DNA from: FEN-1073 sp963780865
Lineage (GTDB): Bacteria > Chloroflexota > Anaerolineae > Anaerolineales > RBG-16-64-43
Direction: 5' to 3'
Assembly: GCA_963780865.1 (NCBI GenBank)
Contig: CAWADT010000020.1
Location: forward strand, 49,277 to 113,276
Length of the DNA stretch: 64,000 nt
In this document: positions 17,728-27,309 of the stretch, piece after piece
Numbering within the stretch: position 1 is the stretch's first letter
Layout of the letters: the number at the start of each line of letters is the position of its first letter
Program-made: the position numbers and the translations under genes
The notes under the pieces: generated by a model
What the model was told of the DNA's origin: nothing
Databases searched by the model: none
Seen by the model: the letters and a program-made list of their open reading frames with translations, nothing else

Positions 17728-19368
17728 TTAGCGGTGCTTGCGCCGGTTGTACCAAACAAGCCCGCCCAGAACCATGAAGCTTCCCGGCAGCAAAAGAGTC
17801 GAAGCCAGGAGGATCGCGTTCATCACCCACGGAGTCGAAGGAACGGAGATGAAGCGGTAGGAAGCGGTATTTGGGGTAAGGCTGATGAGTTGATCCTGAT
17901 GGGCGGCCCAGTCAACCGAGTTGAGCATGAGATCGCTGTTGGCGCCTTGCCCCACGTAGATATTCTCCGAAAAATCTTCGTCGCCGAAGACCACAATCCG
18001 GGTGGAACTGGTGGGTCCGGTTGTGTTTTCAACGGTAACTGCGATGTTCAGGGGGGAGGCGAAATCGGCGTCTTTATCGTATTTGGCGGTCGTGCTTTGC
18101 GCGATTACATTCACATTGCCAACTTCCGACAAATTGTTCTCGCCCCAGGCCTGATTATTGGGGGCGTCCAGCGTCACCAGCGCGTCTTGCACCAGACCCT
18201 TCCCCGCGGGCTGGGCAATCAACAGACTGATGGCGGTGGGAAAGACCGACCCCATGGATGACGGAATCAGCGTCGTGATGGGGCTGCTTCCATAAGCGGT
18301 CGGGGAGGGAGACATCACGTTCCGGTCGGCCAGGTCGATGATGATGTCGTTCTGGAAGGTGACGCCGTATTCTGTTTGCAGGAATTGCGCCAGCGTATCC
18401 TTCGTGGGATCCATCTGGGTAATGAAGTAGGGATTTTCCGTCAGGACCAGTCCGCCGCCGGTCTTCAAATAATCCTGGATGGCGGTCACCTCGAAATCCT
18501 GAAGCGGTTTCTTGGGTCCGGCGATGACGATCGCATCGGTGCCGTCGGGGACGGTCTTCTCTTGCGTCAGGTCGAGCGTACCAACCGTGTAGCCCTTATT
18601 CGTCAGGGAGGTAACGATCTTGCTGATGTCCGTGTCCGTGGTTCCGGCGATCGTCGCTTCGCCATGGCCGATCAGGAACAGCACTTTATGTTCGCCGGGA
18701 TTGGCTAACCGGAGGATGGCGGAGGTGATTTGCTGTTCGGAGGTTCCGTCGGTGACGAGTTGGGTTCGCGTTTGAACCGACATCACCAGGACGGCGTCTC
18801 GCGTAACGCCGTCTTGATGCGCCAGAACGGGGTTCGCGTTCGGGTCGATTTTTTGATAGGAGATCTTGCCGTGCGAATTGGAAACGAATTTGTCCAGCTC
18901 GCCGCGGACGGTATCCCAGGTGGAGTTATCGGCGGAATAGTACGCCCGGATGGTAATGGGATCGGTAAGCGTATGGAGCGTCCGGATGGTCTCGGGGGAC
19001 AAGGTGTTGGCTTTGCTCTCGGTCAAATCCACCCAAAGAGTGGTCCGGGTGGACTCCTGGTAGACGATATAGTTGACGGCGACGACGATCCCCACCAGCG
19101 CGACGCTCATGATCACCATGCTGGTGCCGAAGCGGGCCTGGCGGCTGCCCATCCAATGCTGGATGCGATCGGGGTCCAGGAGAGCGAAGGACAGGATTCC
19201 CACGATCCCGATCAGCAGGGGAAGGTACACGTAGACGTCGACGCTCCCGCGGATCAGGTAGGCAATCAGCGCGATGAACGTGCTGAGAATCCCGATGATC
19301 AAAAGATAGGGAGCGAGCGATGCCCATGCGAAGTTGCGGGCGGAGTCCTTGAAATTCTGGAAAGACAT
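17728..19368 (-). CDS. GldG-like ABC-system auxiliary protein
   Basis: 546 residues of the GldG / 'ABC_transp_aux' family. Two or three N-terminal helices, then a large exported domain (about residues 110-490: LWVDLTESKANTLSPETIR, TIRAYYSADN, VLFLIGHGEATI, DAIVIAGPKKPLQDFEV, GGGLVLTENPYF), and a C-terminal helix with a basic end (LPGSFMVLGGLVWYNRRKHR). The LTxxxxxTLSPET motif is characteristic. It lies 19 bp after the permease and 45 bp before DUF4340. In Bacteroidetes GldG serves gliding; in Chloroflexota homologues occur without known gliding and the substrate is unknown. Confidence 0.88.
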   Translation of the reverse strand: MSFQNFKDSARNFAWASLAPYLLIIGILSTFIALIAYLIRGSVDVYVYLPLLIGIVGILSFALLDPDRIQHWMGSRQARFGTSMVIMSVALVGIVVAVNYIVYQESTRTTLWVDLTESKANTLSPETIRTLHTLTDPITIRAYYSADNSTWDTVRGELDKFVSNSHGKISYQKIDPNANPVLAHQDGVTRDAVLVMSVQTRTQLVTDGTSEQQITSAILRLANPGEHKVLFLIGHGEATIAGTTDTDISKIVTSLTNKGYTVGTLDLTQEKTVPDGTDAIVIAGPKKPLQDFEVTAIQDYLKTGGGLVLTENPYFITQMDPTKDTLAQFLQTEYGVTFQNDIIIDLADRNVMSPSPTAYGSSPITTLIPSSMGSVFPTAISLLIAQPAGKGLVQDALVTLDAPNNQAWGENNLSEVGNVNVIAQSTTAKYDKDADFASPLNIAVTVENTTGPTSSTRIVVFGDEDFSENIYVGQGANSDLMLNSVDWAAHQDQLISLTPNTASYRFISVPSTPWVMNAILLASTLLLPGSFMVLGGLVWYNRRKHR

Positions 19369-19387
19369 GGCGCGTTTTCCTCCGGTT

Positions 19388-20173
19388 TTACCGCCAACGC
19401 CTGGATTCGACTATCCGCGTGGCGAAGAAAAGCATGAGCACGATGATGCTGACGTAAAAAACGATATCCGTTAAATCCAGACGGCCGGCATACGCCGTGT
19501 TGTAAAAGTGCGAAGTAAAATCCATATATTGCAGGATCGTCCCGAGCAGCGATGCGCCCCCCGTGCCGCCCGAAAAGCTTAGAGCCTGGGCGCCCAGACC
19601 GGAAACCCACAACCCCAGGCTGACCATCAGGGAGGCGAAGAAGGCCGCCGTGACGTTCTTGAACGGGGCGGAGACGCAAACTCCGATGGCGACCAGGGCA
19701 AACACCAGCAGCAACAGAACCAGGTAGGAACTGACCAGCGGTCCCTGATCGATGCCGCTGGGTTTGGTGATGGCTTGCAGGAAAACCGGATAAATCCAGG
19801 TCAGCCCGAGCAGGACCGAACTAAAAAGACTGGCGCCCAGCCATTTGCCGATAATGAGTTCCGAATCGCGCACCGGGGCGGTCAGCATCAATTCGATCGT
19901 TCCCAGGCTGTTTTCCTCCGCCACTAGCCGCATGGTGATGGCCGGAGTGGCGAAGAGCAGGATCGTGAGCAGCGGCCCGAGCATTACCGCGCCGGGCAGA
20001 TCGGTGGCCCCGCCGCTGGAGCTCGAGGACGCAGCGCTGCTGATGACCTGGGCAAGGTTCGAATAGAAGATGATCCCCAAGAACAGGAACACCGTCGCGG
20101 AGAGGACGTAGAAAATAGGCGTGCTGAAATAGAGTTTGAATTCCTTCCAGGCGATTGTCCAGATGTTGCGCAT
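19388..20173 (-). CDS. ABC-2 type permease (GldF-like)
   Basis: 261 residues, six predicted membrane helices. It starts MRNIWTIAWKEFKLYFSTPIFY, the classic N-terminus of ABC-2 permeases, and contains MRLVAEENSLGTIELMLTAPV, the conserved cytosolic coupling motif of this family. It lies 6 bp after the ATPase gene and 19 bp before the GldG-like gene. It should form the membrane channel of the complex. Intact. Confidence 0.9.
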   Translation of the reverse strand: MRNIWTIAWKEFKLYFSTPIFYVLSATVFLFLGIIFYSNLAQVISSAASSSSSGGATDLPGAVMLGPLLTILLFATPAITMRLVAEENSLGTIELMLTAPVRDSELIIGKWLGASLFSSVLLGLTWIYPVFLQAITKPSGIDQGPLVSSYLVLLLLVFALVAIGVCVSAPFKNVTAAFFASLMVSLGLWVSGLGAQALSFSGGTGGASLLGTILQYMDFTSHFYNTAYAGRLDLTDIVFYVSIIVLMLFFATRIVESRRWR

Positions 20174-20179
20174 GGATGC

Positions 20180-21139
20180 CTACTCCTTCTTCTTCTTTTG
20201 GAGTTGATGCTTGCCCTTGCCTTTGTTGTCGGAGCGGGTCAATTCCAGGAAGATCTGTTCCAGGTCCACTCCCTGACTGTGCACTTCGACGACATCCTGC
20301 CCGGCCCGGGTGAGCGCGCGCACGATGGCCGGACGGATCTCCTGCCCCGGAGTGATTTCCACTTCGAAGACGCCGTCGCTCATGGGTTCGACCGTAAGCA
20401 CGCCCTTCACCCCGGAGATGACATCCACCGCGCCGTCGGAATCTCCCGCCAGCTGGATGGTGATGCGTTCGGCGCCCGCCAGCCGGGCTTGCAGATTCTC
20501 CGGCCGGTCTTCGGCGACGATGTGCCCTTTGTTGATGATTAGGACGCGGTTGCAGAGTTGCTGCGCTTCGGAAAGGATGTGGGTGGAGAGAAGCACGGTG
20601 TGGTCCTGGCCAAGTTCACGGATGAAATTGCGGACCTCCACCACCTGCATCGGGTCCAAGCCGATGGTCGGCTCGTCGAGAATGAGGACCTCCGGCTTAT
20701 GGAGCACGGCCTGCGCCAGCCCCACCCGCTGTTTCATTCCTTTGGAGAGATTGCCGATGAAGGATTCCACGCGGTCCCCCAAATTCACCCGCTGGATGGC
20801 TTCGTCGACGCACTGATCCGGATTGGGAAGACGGCGCAGCGCCGCCATGAAATCAAGATATTCCAATACCGTCATATCCATATACAGGGGGACGGTTTCC
20901 GGCAGGTAACCCACGCGCCGCCGAACTTCCAGGGATTCTTCCACCACGTCGTATCCGGCCACGATGGCGCGCCCTTCGCTGGGAGGCTGGTAGGCCGTGA
21001 GGATTCGCATGGTGGTGGTTTTTCCGGCGCCGTTCGGCCCCAGGAAGCCGACGATCTCCCCTTTTTTGGCATGGAAGTTTAAACCGTCGATGGCCTTACG
21101 CAGGCCGTACCACTTGGTCAGGTTGGTTACTTGTATCAT
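20180..21139 (-). CDS. ABC transporter ATPase (GldA/CcmA-like)
   Basis: 319 residues. Walker A GPNGAGKTTTMRIL (about residue 35), signature LSKGMKQRVG, Walker B VLILDEPTIGLDP, and switch His in LLSTHILSEAQQLC are all present, so it should hydrolyse ATP to drive the permease next door. After the ATPase core there is a C-terminal regulatory domain of about 85 residues, ending in a Lys-rich tail (KGKGKHQLQKKKKE). First gene of the four-gene operon, preceded by a good promoter (21203-21230). Confidence 0.95.
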   Translation of the reverse strand: MIQVTNLTKWYGLRKAIDGLNFHAKKGEIVGFLGPNGAGKTTTMRILTAYQPPSEGRAIVAGYDVVEESLEVRRRVGYLPETVPLYMDMTVLEYLDFMAALRRLPNPDQCVDEAIQRVNLGDRVESFIGNLSKGMKQRVGLAQAVLHKPEVLILDEPTIGLDPMQVVEVRNFIRELGQDHTVLLSTHILSEAQQLCNRVLIINKGHIVAEDRPENLQARLAGAERITIQLAGDSDGAVDVISGVKGVLTVEPMSDGVFEVEITPGQEIRPAIVRALTRAGQDVVEVHSQGVDLEQIFLELTRSDNKGKGKHQLQKKKKE

Positions 21140-21202
21140 CCTGTCCTCGTTTGGTTCAAGGAGATATACCCGAAGCAGATGATCGGGGGGTCGTACAGTC
21201 TA

Positions 21203-21230
21203 TTTATACTTGGTTTTCACGTCGAATCAA
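21203..21230 (-). promoter_or_regulatory. Promoter of the ABC/GldG/DUF4340 operon
   Basis: Minus strand: -35 TTGATT (21225-21230), 16-bp spacer, -10 TATAAA (21203-21208), 63 bp before the ATPase start. Confidence 0.6.
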
Positions 21231-21312
21231 GGACGGCAACCGCCTTCTCATCAAACCTTTAGCTGGAGAGGGAGCGGTATCCCTCGGCGCTCGGGCGAGA
21301 AATGCTCCGCGC

Positions 21313-21341
21313 TTGACAAGGTTTTACCCCCAAATTAAAAT
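21313..21341 (+). promoter_or_regulatory. Promoter of the H+-pyrophosphatase gene
   Basis: Perfect -35 TTGACA (21313-21318), 17-bp spacer, -10 TAAAAT (21336-21341). This leaves a leader of about 125 nt before the start at 21473. The rest of the 333-bp divergent gap shows no gene. Confidence 0.75.
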
Positions 21342-21472
21342 GCTTTCGCTCCATACGGCCGGTTCGCAAGCATCCCACCGTCCTTGAGAGTGTTCGATAT
21401 TTTATACCCCCATGCCGCGCATTGGCGCGGCTTGTCGTGTGTCAGGAAATTCATTCTCCATTGGAGGATCGC

Positions 21473-23770
21473 ATGGATATTTTCTGGATGGGAAGCAGAC
21501 ATGGATTGAGCAATATGGAACAGATCGCCATTTGCGGCGTTCTGCTCACCGCGCTGGCCAGTCTGATCTATGCCTGGCTGCTGCGGGGCAAGGTTCTCAA
21601 AGAGGATACGGGCACCAAGAAGATGCAGGAGGTATGGAACGCCATTAAGGTTGGGGCGAATTCCTACCTGGGCCGGCAGCTGCGGACCATCCTGCCGGTA
21701 ATCGGCGCCCTAGTCGTGGTGGTCTTTCTGAGCGTGTACGTCGTTCCCCCCACGAAGGAAGCCCTGGATGAATTCAAGGGGCTCGACGTCAATACGCTCA
21801 CTTTGATCGTAGCGATTGGCCGCACGATCGCCTTCATTATGGGCGCGTCCTTCTCCCTCACCGTCGGGCAGCTCGGCATGCGCATGGCCATCGAGGCCAA
21901 CGTCCGCGCCGCCTCGGCCGCCAAGCGCGGGTTTAATCAGGCGCTCTCCATCGCCTATTACTCCGGCACCGTCACGGGAATGCTCACCGACGGCCTCGGC
22001 CTGCTCGGCGGCACGCTGATCTTCATCGTCTTCGGGAAAGCCTCGCCGGATGTGTTGCTGGGCTTCGGCTTCGGCGGAACCATCCTGGCCCTGTTCATGC
22101 GCGTCGGCGGCGGCATCTATACCAAGGCGGCCGACGTCGGGGCGGACCTGGTGGGGAAGGTGGAGAAGGATATCCCCGAGGATGATCCGCGCAACGCCGC
22201 GGTGGTCGCCGATCTGGTGGGGGATAACGTCGGCGATTGCGCCGGCATGGCGGCGGATATTTTCGAATCCTACGAAGTCACCATCGTCTCCGGTCTGATT
22301 TTGGGCATCGCCCTGTACCTGATGACCGGCCAGCTGATGTGGATCGTCTACCCGCTGATCATCCGTGCCATCGGCGTCATCTCCTCGATCCTCGGCACGT
22401 TCACCGTTCCGATCTGGGAACGGTTCCCGCTGAAATTCCTGCGGGCGCACGATGCCGAAGAATCCATGTTCCGCTCCTATGAAGTCTCCTCCGTCAACAC
22501 CATCTTCTGGGCCTTCCTGCTCGCCGGGGCCTACAGCGGCTGGCACGATTTCCGGCTGGCGGTTCTGACGATGGTCGGCGTGGGATTGGCCGTGGCTTAC
22601 AATCCGCTCACGTCCTACTTCACCTCCACCAAGCGGCCTCCTGTCAAGGAAATCGTCAAGTCCACCGGCACCGGCGCCGCCACGACCATCCTCACCGGCC
22701 TTTCGGTCGGGATGGAATCCTCCGTCTACGCGTTGCTGGTCATCGTGGTGGCATTCGTCCTGGCCATCTTGATGTATCAGGGCAACGGCGGGACCTACGT
22801 GCTCTATGCGGTTGCGATGGTCGGCATCGGCATGCTCAGTCACACCGGCAACAACGTGGCCATGGATTCCTACGGCCCGATTTCCGACAACGCCAACGGC
22901 ATCGCCGAAATGGCCTGGCATGACATGGAAGATACGGAAACCAAGAAAGCCCGCCAGATCATGGCCGACCTCGACGCGGTGGGCAACACGACCAAAGCCA
23001 TCACCAAGGGGGTGGCGATTGCTTCCGCCGTGATCGCCGCGGTCAGCTTGTTTGCATCCTTCGTGACCGACACCGGCCTCTCGGCCATCCGCATCTCCGA
23101 GACGACGGTCTTTGTCGGCCTGCTGCTGGGCGGCGCGCTGCCGTGGCTGTTCTCCTCCTTCTGCATCCGCGCCGTCAGCCGCGCGGCCGCGCAAATCGTG
23201 GAGGAGGTCCGCCGTCAGTTCCGGGTTCCCGGCGTAATGGAAGGCAAAGTGACGCCGGATTACGCCCGCGTGGTGAGCATCTCCACCGCCTCAGCCCAAA
23301 AGGAACTGATCCCTCTGGCCGCAATTTCGGTTTGCGTACCGCTTGCCGTCGGGCTGCTCCTGAAGGTGGAAGCGCTCGGCGGGTTCCTGGCGGGCATCAT
23401 CCTCTCCGGACAGTTGCTGGCGGTCTTCATGGCCAACGCCGGCGGAGCCTGGGATAACGCCAAGAAGTCCATCGAAGATGAACCCCGCGACCTCAAGGCC
23501 AACACCGGCAAGGGGTCCGAGCGGCACAAGGCGAGCGTGGTGGGGGATACCGTCGGTGATCCGCTCAAGGATACCGCCGGGCCCGCGCTGAATCCGATGA
23601 TCAAGGTGGCCAACCTGGTCAGCCTGATCGCCGCCCCGCTGATCGTGCGCTATCCGTTGATGCAGGATGGAAAGATCAATTGGGTGGTCGCCGTTTTGAT
23701 TGTGCTTTTGCTGGGAGCCACAGTCTGGGCGATTTCGCAGAGCAATCGCGAAGCGCCAAAATTGGCCTAG
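21473..23770 (+). CDS. hppA: Membrane-bound proton-translocating pyrophosphatase, K+-independent type
   Basis: Hydrolyses cytosolic PPi and pumps H+ across the membrane. 765 residues with about 16 helices; the start ATG 21473 has GGAGG 6 bp upstream. Substrate and Mg-binding signatures are visible: YTKAADVGADLVGKVE, DDPRNAAVVADLVGDNVGDCAGMAADIFESY, and GDTVGDPLKDTAGPALN near the C-terminus. The site that separates the two classes reads GNTTKAITKG: a Lys where K+-dependent enzymes have Ala, so this should be the K+-independent H+ pump. Single gene with its own promoter and terminator. Intact. Confidence 0.96.
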   Translation: MDIFWMGSRHGLSNMEQIAICGVLLTALASLIYAWLLRGKVLKEDTGTKKMQEVWNAIKVGANSYLGRQLRTILPVIGALVVVVFLSVYVVPPTKEALDEFKGLDVNTLTLIVAIGRTIAFIMGASFSLTVGQLGMRMAIEANVRAASAAKRGFNQALSIAYYSGTVTGMLTDGLGLLGGTLIFIVFGKASPDVLLGFGFGGTILALFMRVGGGIYTKAADVGADLVGKVEKDIPEDDPRNAAVVADLVGDNVGDCAGMAADIFESYEVTIVSGLILGIALYLMTGQLMWIVYPLIIRAIGVISSILGTFTVPIWERFPLKFLRAHDAEESMFRSYEVSSVNTIFWAFLLAGAYSGWHDFRLAVLTMVGVGLAVAYNPLTSYFTSTKRPPVKEIVKSTGTGAATTILTGLSVGMESSVYALLVIVVAFVLAILMYQGNGGTYVLYAVAMVGIGMLSHTGNNVAMDSYGPISDNANGIAEMAWHDMEDTETKKARQIMADLDAVGNTTKAITKGVAIASAVIAAVSLFASFVTDTGLSAIRISETTVFVGLLLGGALPWLFSSFCIRAVSRAAAQIVEEVRRQFRVPGVMEGKVTPDYARVVSISTASAQKELIPLAAISVCVPLAVGLLLKVEALGGFLAGIILSGQLLAVFMANAGGAWDNAKKSIEDEPRDLKANTGKGSERHKASVVGDTVGDPLKDTAGPALNPMIKVANLVSLIAAPLIVRYPLMQDGKINWVVAVLIVLLLGATVWAISQSNREAPKLA

Positions 23771-23792
23771 CGGGTTTCTTCCTTTAAAAAGA

Positions 23793-23824
23793 AACGGGGA
23801 AGGCAATCGCCTTCCCCGTTTTTT
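23793..23824 (+). terminator. Intrinsic terminator of hppA
   Basis: AACGGGGAAGGC (23793-23804) pairs with GCCTTCCCCGTT (23809-23820), followed by TTTT. Confidence 0.92.
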
Positions 23825-23852
23825 ATCCGAGCAGGGTTTGGCTCCGACTCGT

Positions 23853-23891
23853 GATCCCGCGTTTGCGGGATGAGGAATATCGCGCGAGCCC
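23853..23891. repeat. Truncated REP-like repeat, copy C
   Basis: ATCCCGCGTTTGCGGGATGAGGAATATC matches the left end of copies A and B (hairpin plus GAATA). It abuts the ndk stop codon. Confidence 0.65.
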
Positions 23892-24633
23892 CTATTCGAT
23901 TTCTTTGGCCACGTTAATGAGATATTTGGCCGCGATGGAGTAGAGCGGGACAGCGGCTGGTTTTCCCTGGACTAGCAGGTGCAGCGATTCTTTGTCGGAT
24001 TGCCAGACCACGTTCCCCGGCGCGATAAGGCAAGTGCTTCCTGGTTCGTAGGTGGTGAATAGCTTCCCGTCGCGGTAGTAATAATGATCCTGGCTGACCA
24101 CGGTTGGGTAGGCGTGCATGAAGGGAGGGATGTCGGTGGGCTGGAACCACAGTTTGATTTCGCGTTCCGCATCGGTCGCGTTGGCCGAGGCGTGGATGAG
24201 GTTTTCCATCCGCATGCCGATTTCATTGCCCTGCGCGTCCCGGATCGGGACCAGCGTGCCCAGCGAGCGGATGCTGCCCGGCTTCTTCTCCCGCGCATCG
24301 TGCGGATTGGTTGGTCCGACGATATCCCGGATTTTCTGAACCGCGCCCGGCCCCTGGTAGACCAGGGCGATCACGCGCCGTTTCCAGGGCTGGTCCGGAT
24401 ATTGAAGGCAGCCCATGATGAAATCGATCAATCCGGGAAAGAAGACCTTGCCGCGGTGTTCGGCGTAATGCTCCTCGGCCAGCATGCGGCTGACGTGGAC
24501 GATCTTCGCGCCGGCAAACCGCAAGCCCGGTGTGGAATTCCGAAAGCTGCGAGAGGATGTAGCCGGTGAGCGAGTTCTTAAGCGCGTCCGGTTTGATCAG
24601 CACCAGGGTCTGTTCGAGGTCTTCTTTTTCCAT
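23892..24633 (-). CDS. ndk: Nucleoside-diphosphate kinase, long form (one frameshift)
   Basis: Transfers gamma-phosphate between nucleotides through a phospho-His. Starts at ATG 24633 (MEKEDLEQTLVLIKPDAL). A +1 base in GGGCTTGCGG (about 24522-24526) breaks the frame; removing it gives EFHTGLRFAGAKIVHVS. Further motifs: LVYQGPGAVQKIRDIVGPTNP and the active-site region ENLIHASANATDAEREIKLWF with the catalytic His. At about 246 residues it is far longer than the usual 135-150 residues, with an insertion before the His loop and an extra C-terminal domain of about 90 residues after the catalytic core (YYYRDGKLFTTYEPGST...). The extension's role is unknown. Confidence 0.88.
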
Positions 24634-24808
24634 AGCAATCTCCCGGGAAAATTTTCATCATCATAACGGGAATTTTGGTTTTTCGCTACCGGCGGATCGC
24701 AGGATCCGCCCGGGTGCGCGATTAACGAAGCTGTGCGCGCAATGCCCGCATCGACCTCAGCCATCCGCCCGGAGCTTGGGCGGTTTCCTATTCAGCCGGA
24801 GTCATTTA

Positions 24809-24838
24809 TAAAAAAATCCGCCGCGAAGCGCGGCGGAT
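24809..24838 (-). terminator. Intrinsic terminator downstream of gltA
   Basis: Minus strand hairpin ATCCGCCGCG / CGCGGCGGAT (24816-24825 and 24829-24838) followed by seven or more T (A-run 24809-24816 on the plus strand). It separates gltA from ndk. Confidence 0.85.
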
Positions 24839-24873
24839 CGGTCACTCTCATGGGGAGGGGACGGTGATCGGCT

Positions 24874-24975
24874 TATCCCGCCGGCGCGGGATGCGGAATA
24901 CCCTGCGGCTTGGGTCGCATAAGCTTGGGGTTCATGCTTCTTGCTGCCGCGTGCCTTGCCGCGCGGTCGCTCATT
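24874..24975. repeat. Dispersed REP-like repeat, copy B
   Basis: Full-length relative of copy A (10334-10436): hairpin ATCCCGC...GCGGGAT, GAATA, GCTTG, TTGGGG, and the end CTTGCCGCGCGGTCGCTCATT. Its right end contains the gltA stop codon, so it lies directly against the coding sequence. Confidence 0.8.
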
Positions 24976-26166
24976 TCTTCCGATCGCGGATTGGCAGGTA
25001 CGGTTCGTTTTCCGGTCCGACGTAAATGAAGCGCGGGCGGAAAATGCGGTTGTCCACTGCCCTGCTCGATGATGTGCGACACCCAGCCGGCGCTGCGGCC
25101 GACGGCGAAGATCGGCGTGAAAATCGCCGGTTCGATCCCCATCGACGCCATCACCACGCCGGAGAAGAAATCCACGTTCGGCCAAATCCCGCGCTGGCCG
25201 TATTTTTCCGCCATGATTTTCTCGATCCGTTCGGCGGTCTCCAGCCAGTGTTCTGTGCCGGCGCGGCGGGTGACCTCGCGGGCGTGTTCGCGCAGGATCG
25301 CCGCGCGCGGATCCATGGTCTTGTATACCCGGTGGCCGAACCCGGAAATGCGCAGCCGCTGCGACATGGCGTCTTCCAGGAATTTCTCGACGTTGTCCAG
25401 CGAGCCGATCGCCTGGAGCATGCGCATGACCTCTTCGTTGGCGCCGCCGTGCAGCGGACCCTTGAGCGCCCCGATCCCGGCCACGACGCAGGAGTACAGG
25501 TCGCTGAGGGTGGAGCGGACGACGACCATGGAAAAAGTGCTGGCGTTGCATTCATGATCCGCGTGCAGGATCAGCAGCACGTCCATCAGCCGCGCGTAGA
25601 AATTATCCGGCGTGTTGCCGGTGAGCATGTAATAGAAATTTCCGGCGTGGGTGAGATCCGGGCGCGGGGAGAGGATCGGCTTGCCCAGTCGCGCGCGCGC
25701 GATCGCCGCGGTGATGGTGGCGATTTTGGAGACGATCCGAATGCCCTGGCGGCGCTGTTCCGACGGGCGTGTCCTCTTCGGTGGTCTCGTCGTAGGAAGC
25801 CAGGGCGGAAACGGCGGTGCGCAGAACCGACATCGGGTGCACCCCGTAGCGCGGGGCTTGTTTGGAGATCAGGTCGTAAATATCGCCGGGGATTTCCCGG
25901 TAGGATCGCATCAGGCGGGTCAGATCCCTCAGTTCGGATTCATTGGGCAGCCGGTCGTTGAGAAGCAGGTAAAACACCTCTTCGTAGGTGGATTTCTCGC
26001 AAAGTTCCTCGATCGCATGCCCGTGATAAACGAGCTTTCCGCCCAATCCATCCACGAAGCTCTTGGTGCTTTCGCCGACCGGAACTCCTTCCAGCCCCTT
26101 GGCAAATGGAATTTCCCCCGGTTTGGCCACCAATTTAATTTCTTCGGAAAAGGTATTATTCAACAT
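24971..26166 (-). CDS. gltA: Citrate synthase (two frameshifts)
   Basis: Condenses acetyl-CoA with oxaloacetate, the entry step of the TCA cycle. Starts at ATG 26166 (MLNNTFSEEIKLVAKPG). A +1 in CCC at 25764-25766 shifts the frame after DETTEEDTP; the protein continues SEQRRQGIRIVSKIAT. A second +1 in GGG at about 25060-25062 shifts it after HIIEQ; the proper end is DNRIFRPRFIYVGPENEP and then RDRKK at 24971. Catalytic residues are visible: His in PLHGGANEEVM, His in GFGHRVYKTMDPR, and Asp in WPNVDFFSG. Total about 398 residues. It follows mdh by 35 bp, so the two TCA genes form an operon. The frameshifts sit in homopolymers and look like sequence errors. Confidence 0.93.
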
Positions 26167-26201
26167 GGCTCTCTCCTCCGCCGGACGGGCTCTCCCGGAC
26201 T

Positions 26202-27140
26202 TCATTTCAGGAACGCGGACAATCCGGAGATGATCGCGCGAACCTTGGCGGCAGACGCATCCAAAGCGGACCGTCTCCTCGGCGTTTAACGGAAGGTCGA
26301 CGAATCCGCTCCACTCCGCGCCGCCCGATTTGAACCGGCACTCCGAAATACAACCCGCTCAAGCCGAACTCTCCCTCGCAATAAGCCGAACAAGGCATCA
26401 CCCGGTGGGTATTTTGCAATATGGCTTCGATCATGGTCGTGATCGCCGCGCCGGGGGCGAAGGCGGCGCTGCCTGTTTTCAGCAAATTGACGATTTCCGT
26501 TCCTCGGTTGCGGGTGCGCTCCACCAGCGCTTTGAGCTTTTCCATCGGGATCAGATCCGGAAGCGGAACCCCGCATACGTTGGATTGGCGCAGCATCGGC
26601 ACCATGGCATCGCCGTGCCCGCCGAGCGTGAAGGCGTTCACGCTTTCCACGCTTACCCCCAGCTCCTGGGCGAGGAGAACCTGGAATCGGGTCGAAATCC
26701 AGAATACCGCCCTGGCCGATCACGCGGTGTTTGGGTAATCCGCTGTTGCGAAAAGCCAGATACGTCAGGGCGTCCACCGGATTGGTCAGGACAATCATCA
26801 CCGCGTCGGGCGAATATTTCATCGTCTCTTCCACCGCCTGCGACACCACGCCGGCGTTCACCTGGACCAGATCCTCGCGGGTCATCCCCGGTTTCCGCGG
26901 GCTTCCCGCGGTGATGACGATGACGTCGGATCCTGCTGTGTCCTGGTACTCTTCCGTCCCGGTGATGATGGTGGAATGCCCCAGGATCGGCATCGCTTCT
27001 TGAAGATCGATGGCTTTCCCTTCCGCGCGACCGGGCAGGATGTCGAGGAGGACGATGTCGCAGAGATCCTTCTCTGCCAGCCAAAGGGCGGTGGCGGATC
27101 CTGTGTTTCCGGCTCCGATAATGGTTACCTTAGGACGCAT
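26202..27140 (-). CDS. mdh: Malate dehydrogenase, LDH-like (three frameshifts)
   Basis: NAD-dependent oxidation of malate to oxaloacetate. Starts at ATG 27140 behind TGGAGG. NAD-binding motif IIGAGNTGSATA, then the substrate loop SPRKPGMTREDL, VLTNPVDALTY and the catalytic pair region VNAFTLGGHGDAMVPM with the active His. Three +1 shifts were resolved: GATTTCG near 26688 (gives LDSTRFQVLLAQELG), GATTCGTC near 26310 (gives ERIVDLPLNAEETVRF) and TTTGGAT near 26266 (gives DASAAKVRAIISGLSAFLK and the stop at 26202). Total about 311 residues. First gene of the mdh-gltA pair. Confidence 0.92.
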
Positions 27141-27309
27141 CCTATCCTCCAGGAAATAGCGGAGTACGCACGCAGGACCACAGCCGATTCCAATGCGACC
27201 TCCGGGGGATTAAGGGAAATAGTCTACCATATTCCCGTGCATCCGGGTGGTATAATCGCCGGGTCTTTCCTCCTCCGCACTTTGTGCGGTTTTGGAACCG
27301 CCCCTCAAG

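Noticed and set aside
21710..23194. Long minus-strand frame opposite hppA (494 codons)
   Set aside because: Shadow of the pyrophosphatase codons; low-complexity Asp/His/Gly-rich translation, no ribosome site.
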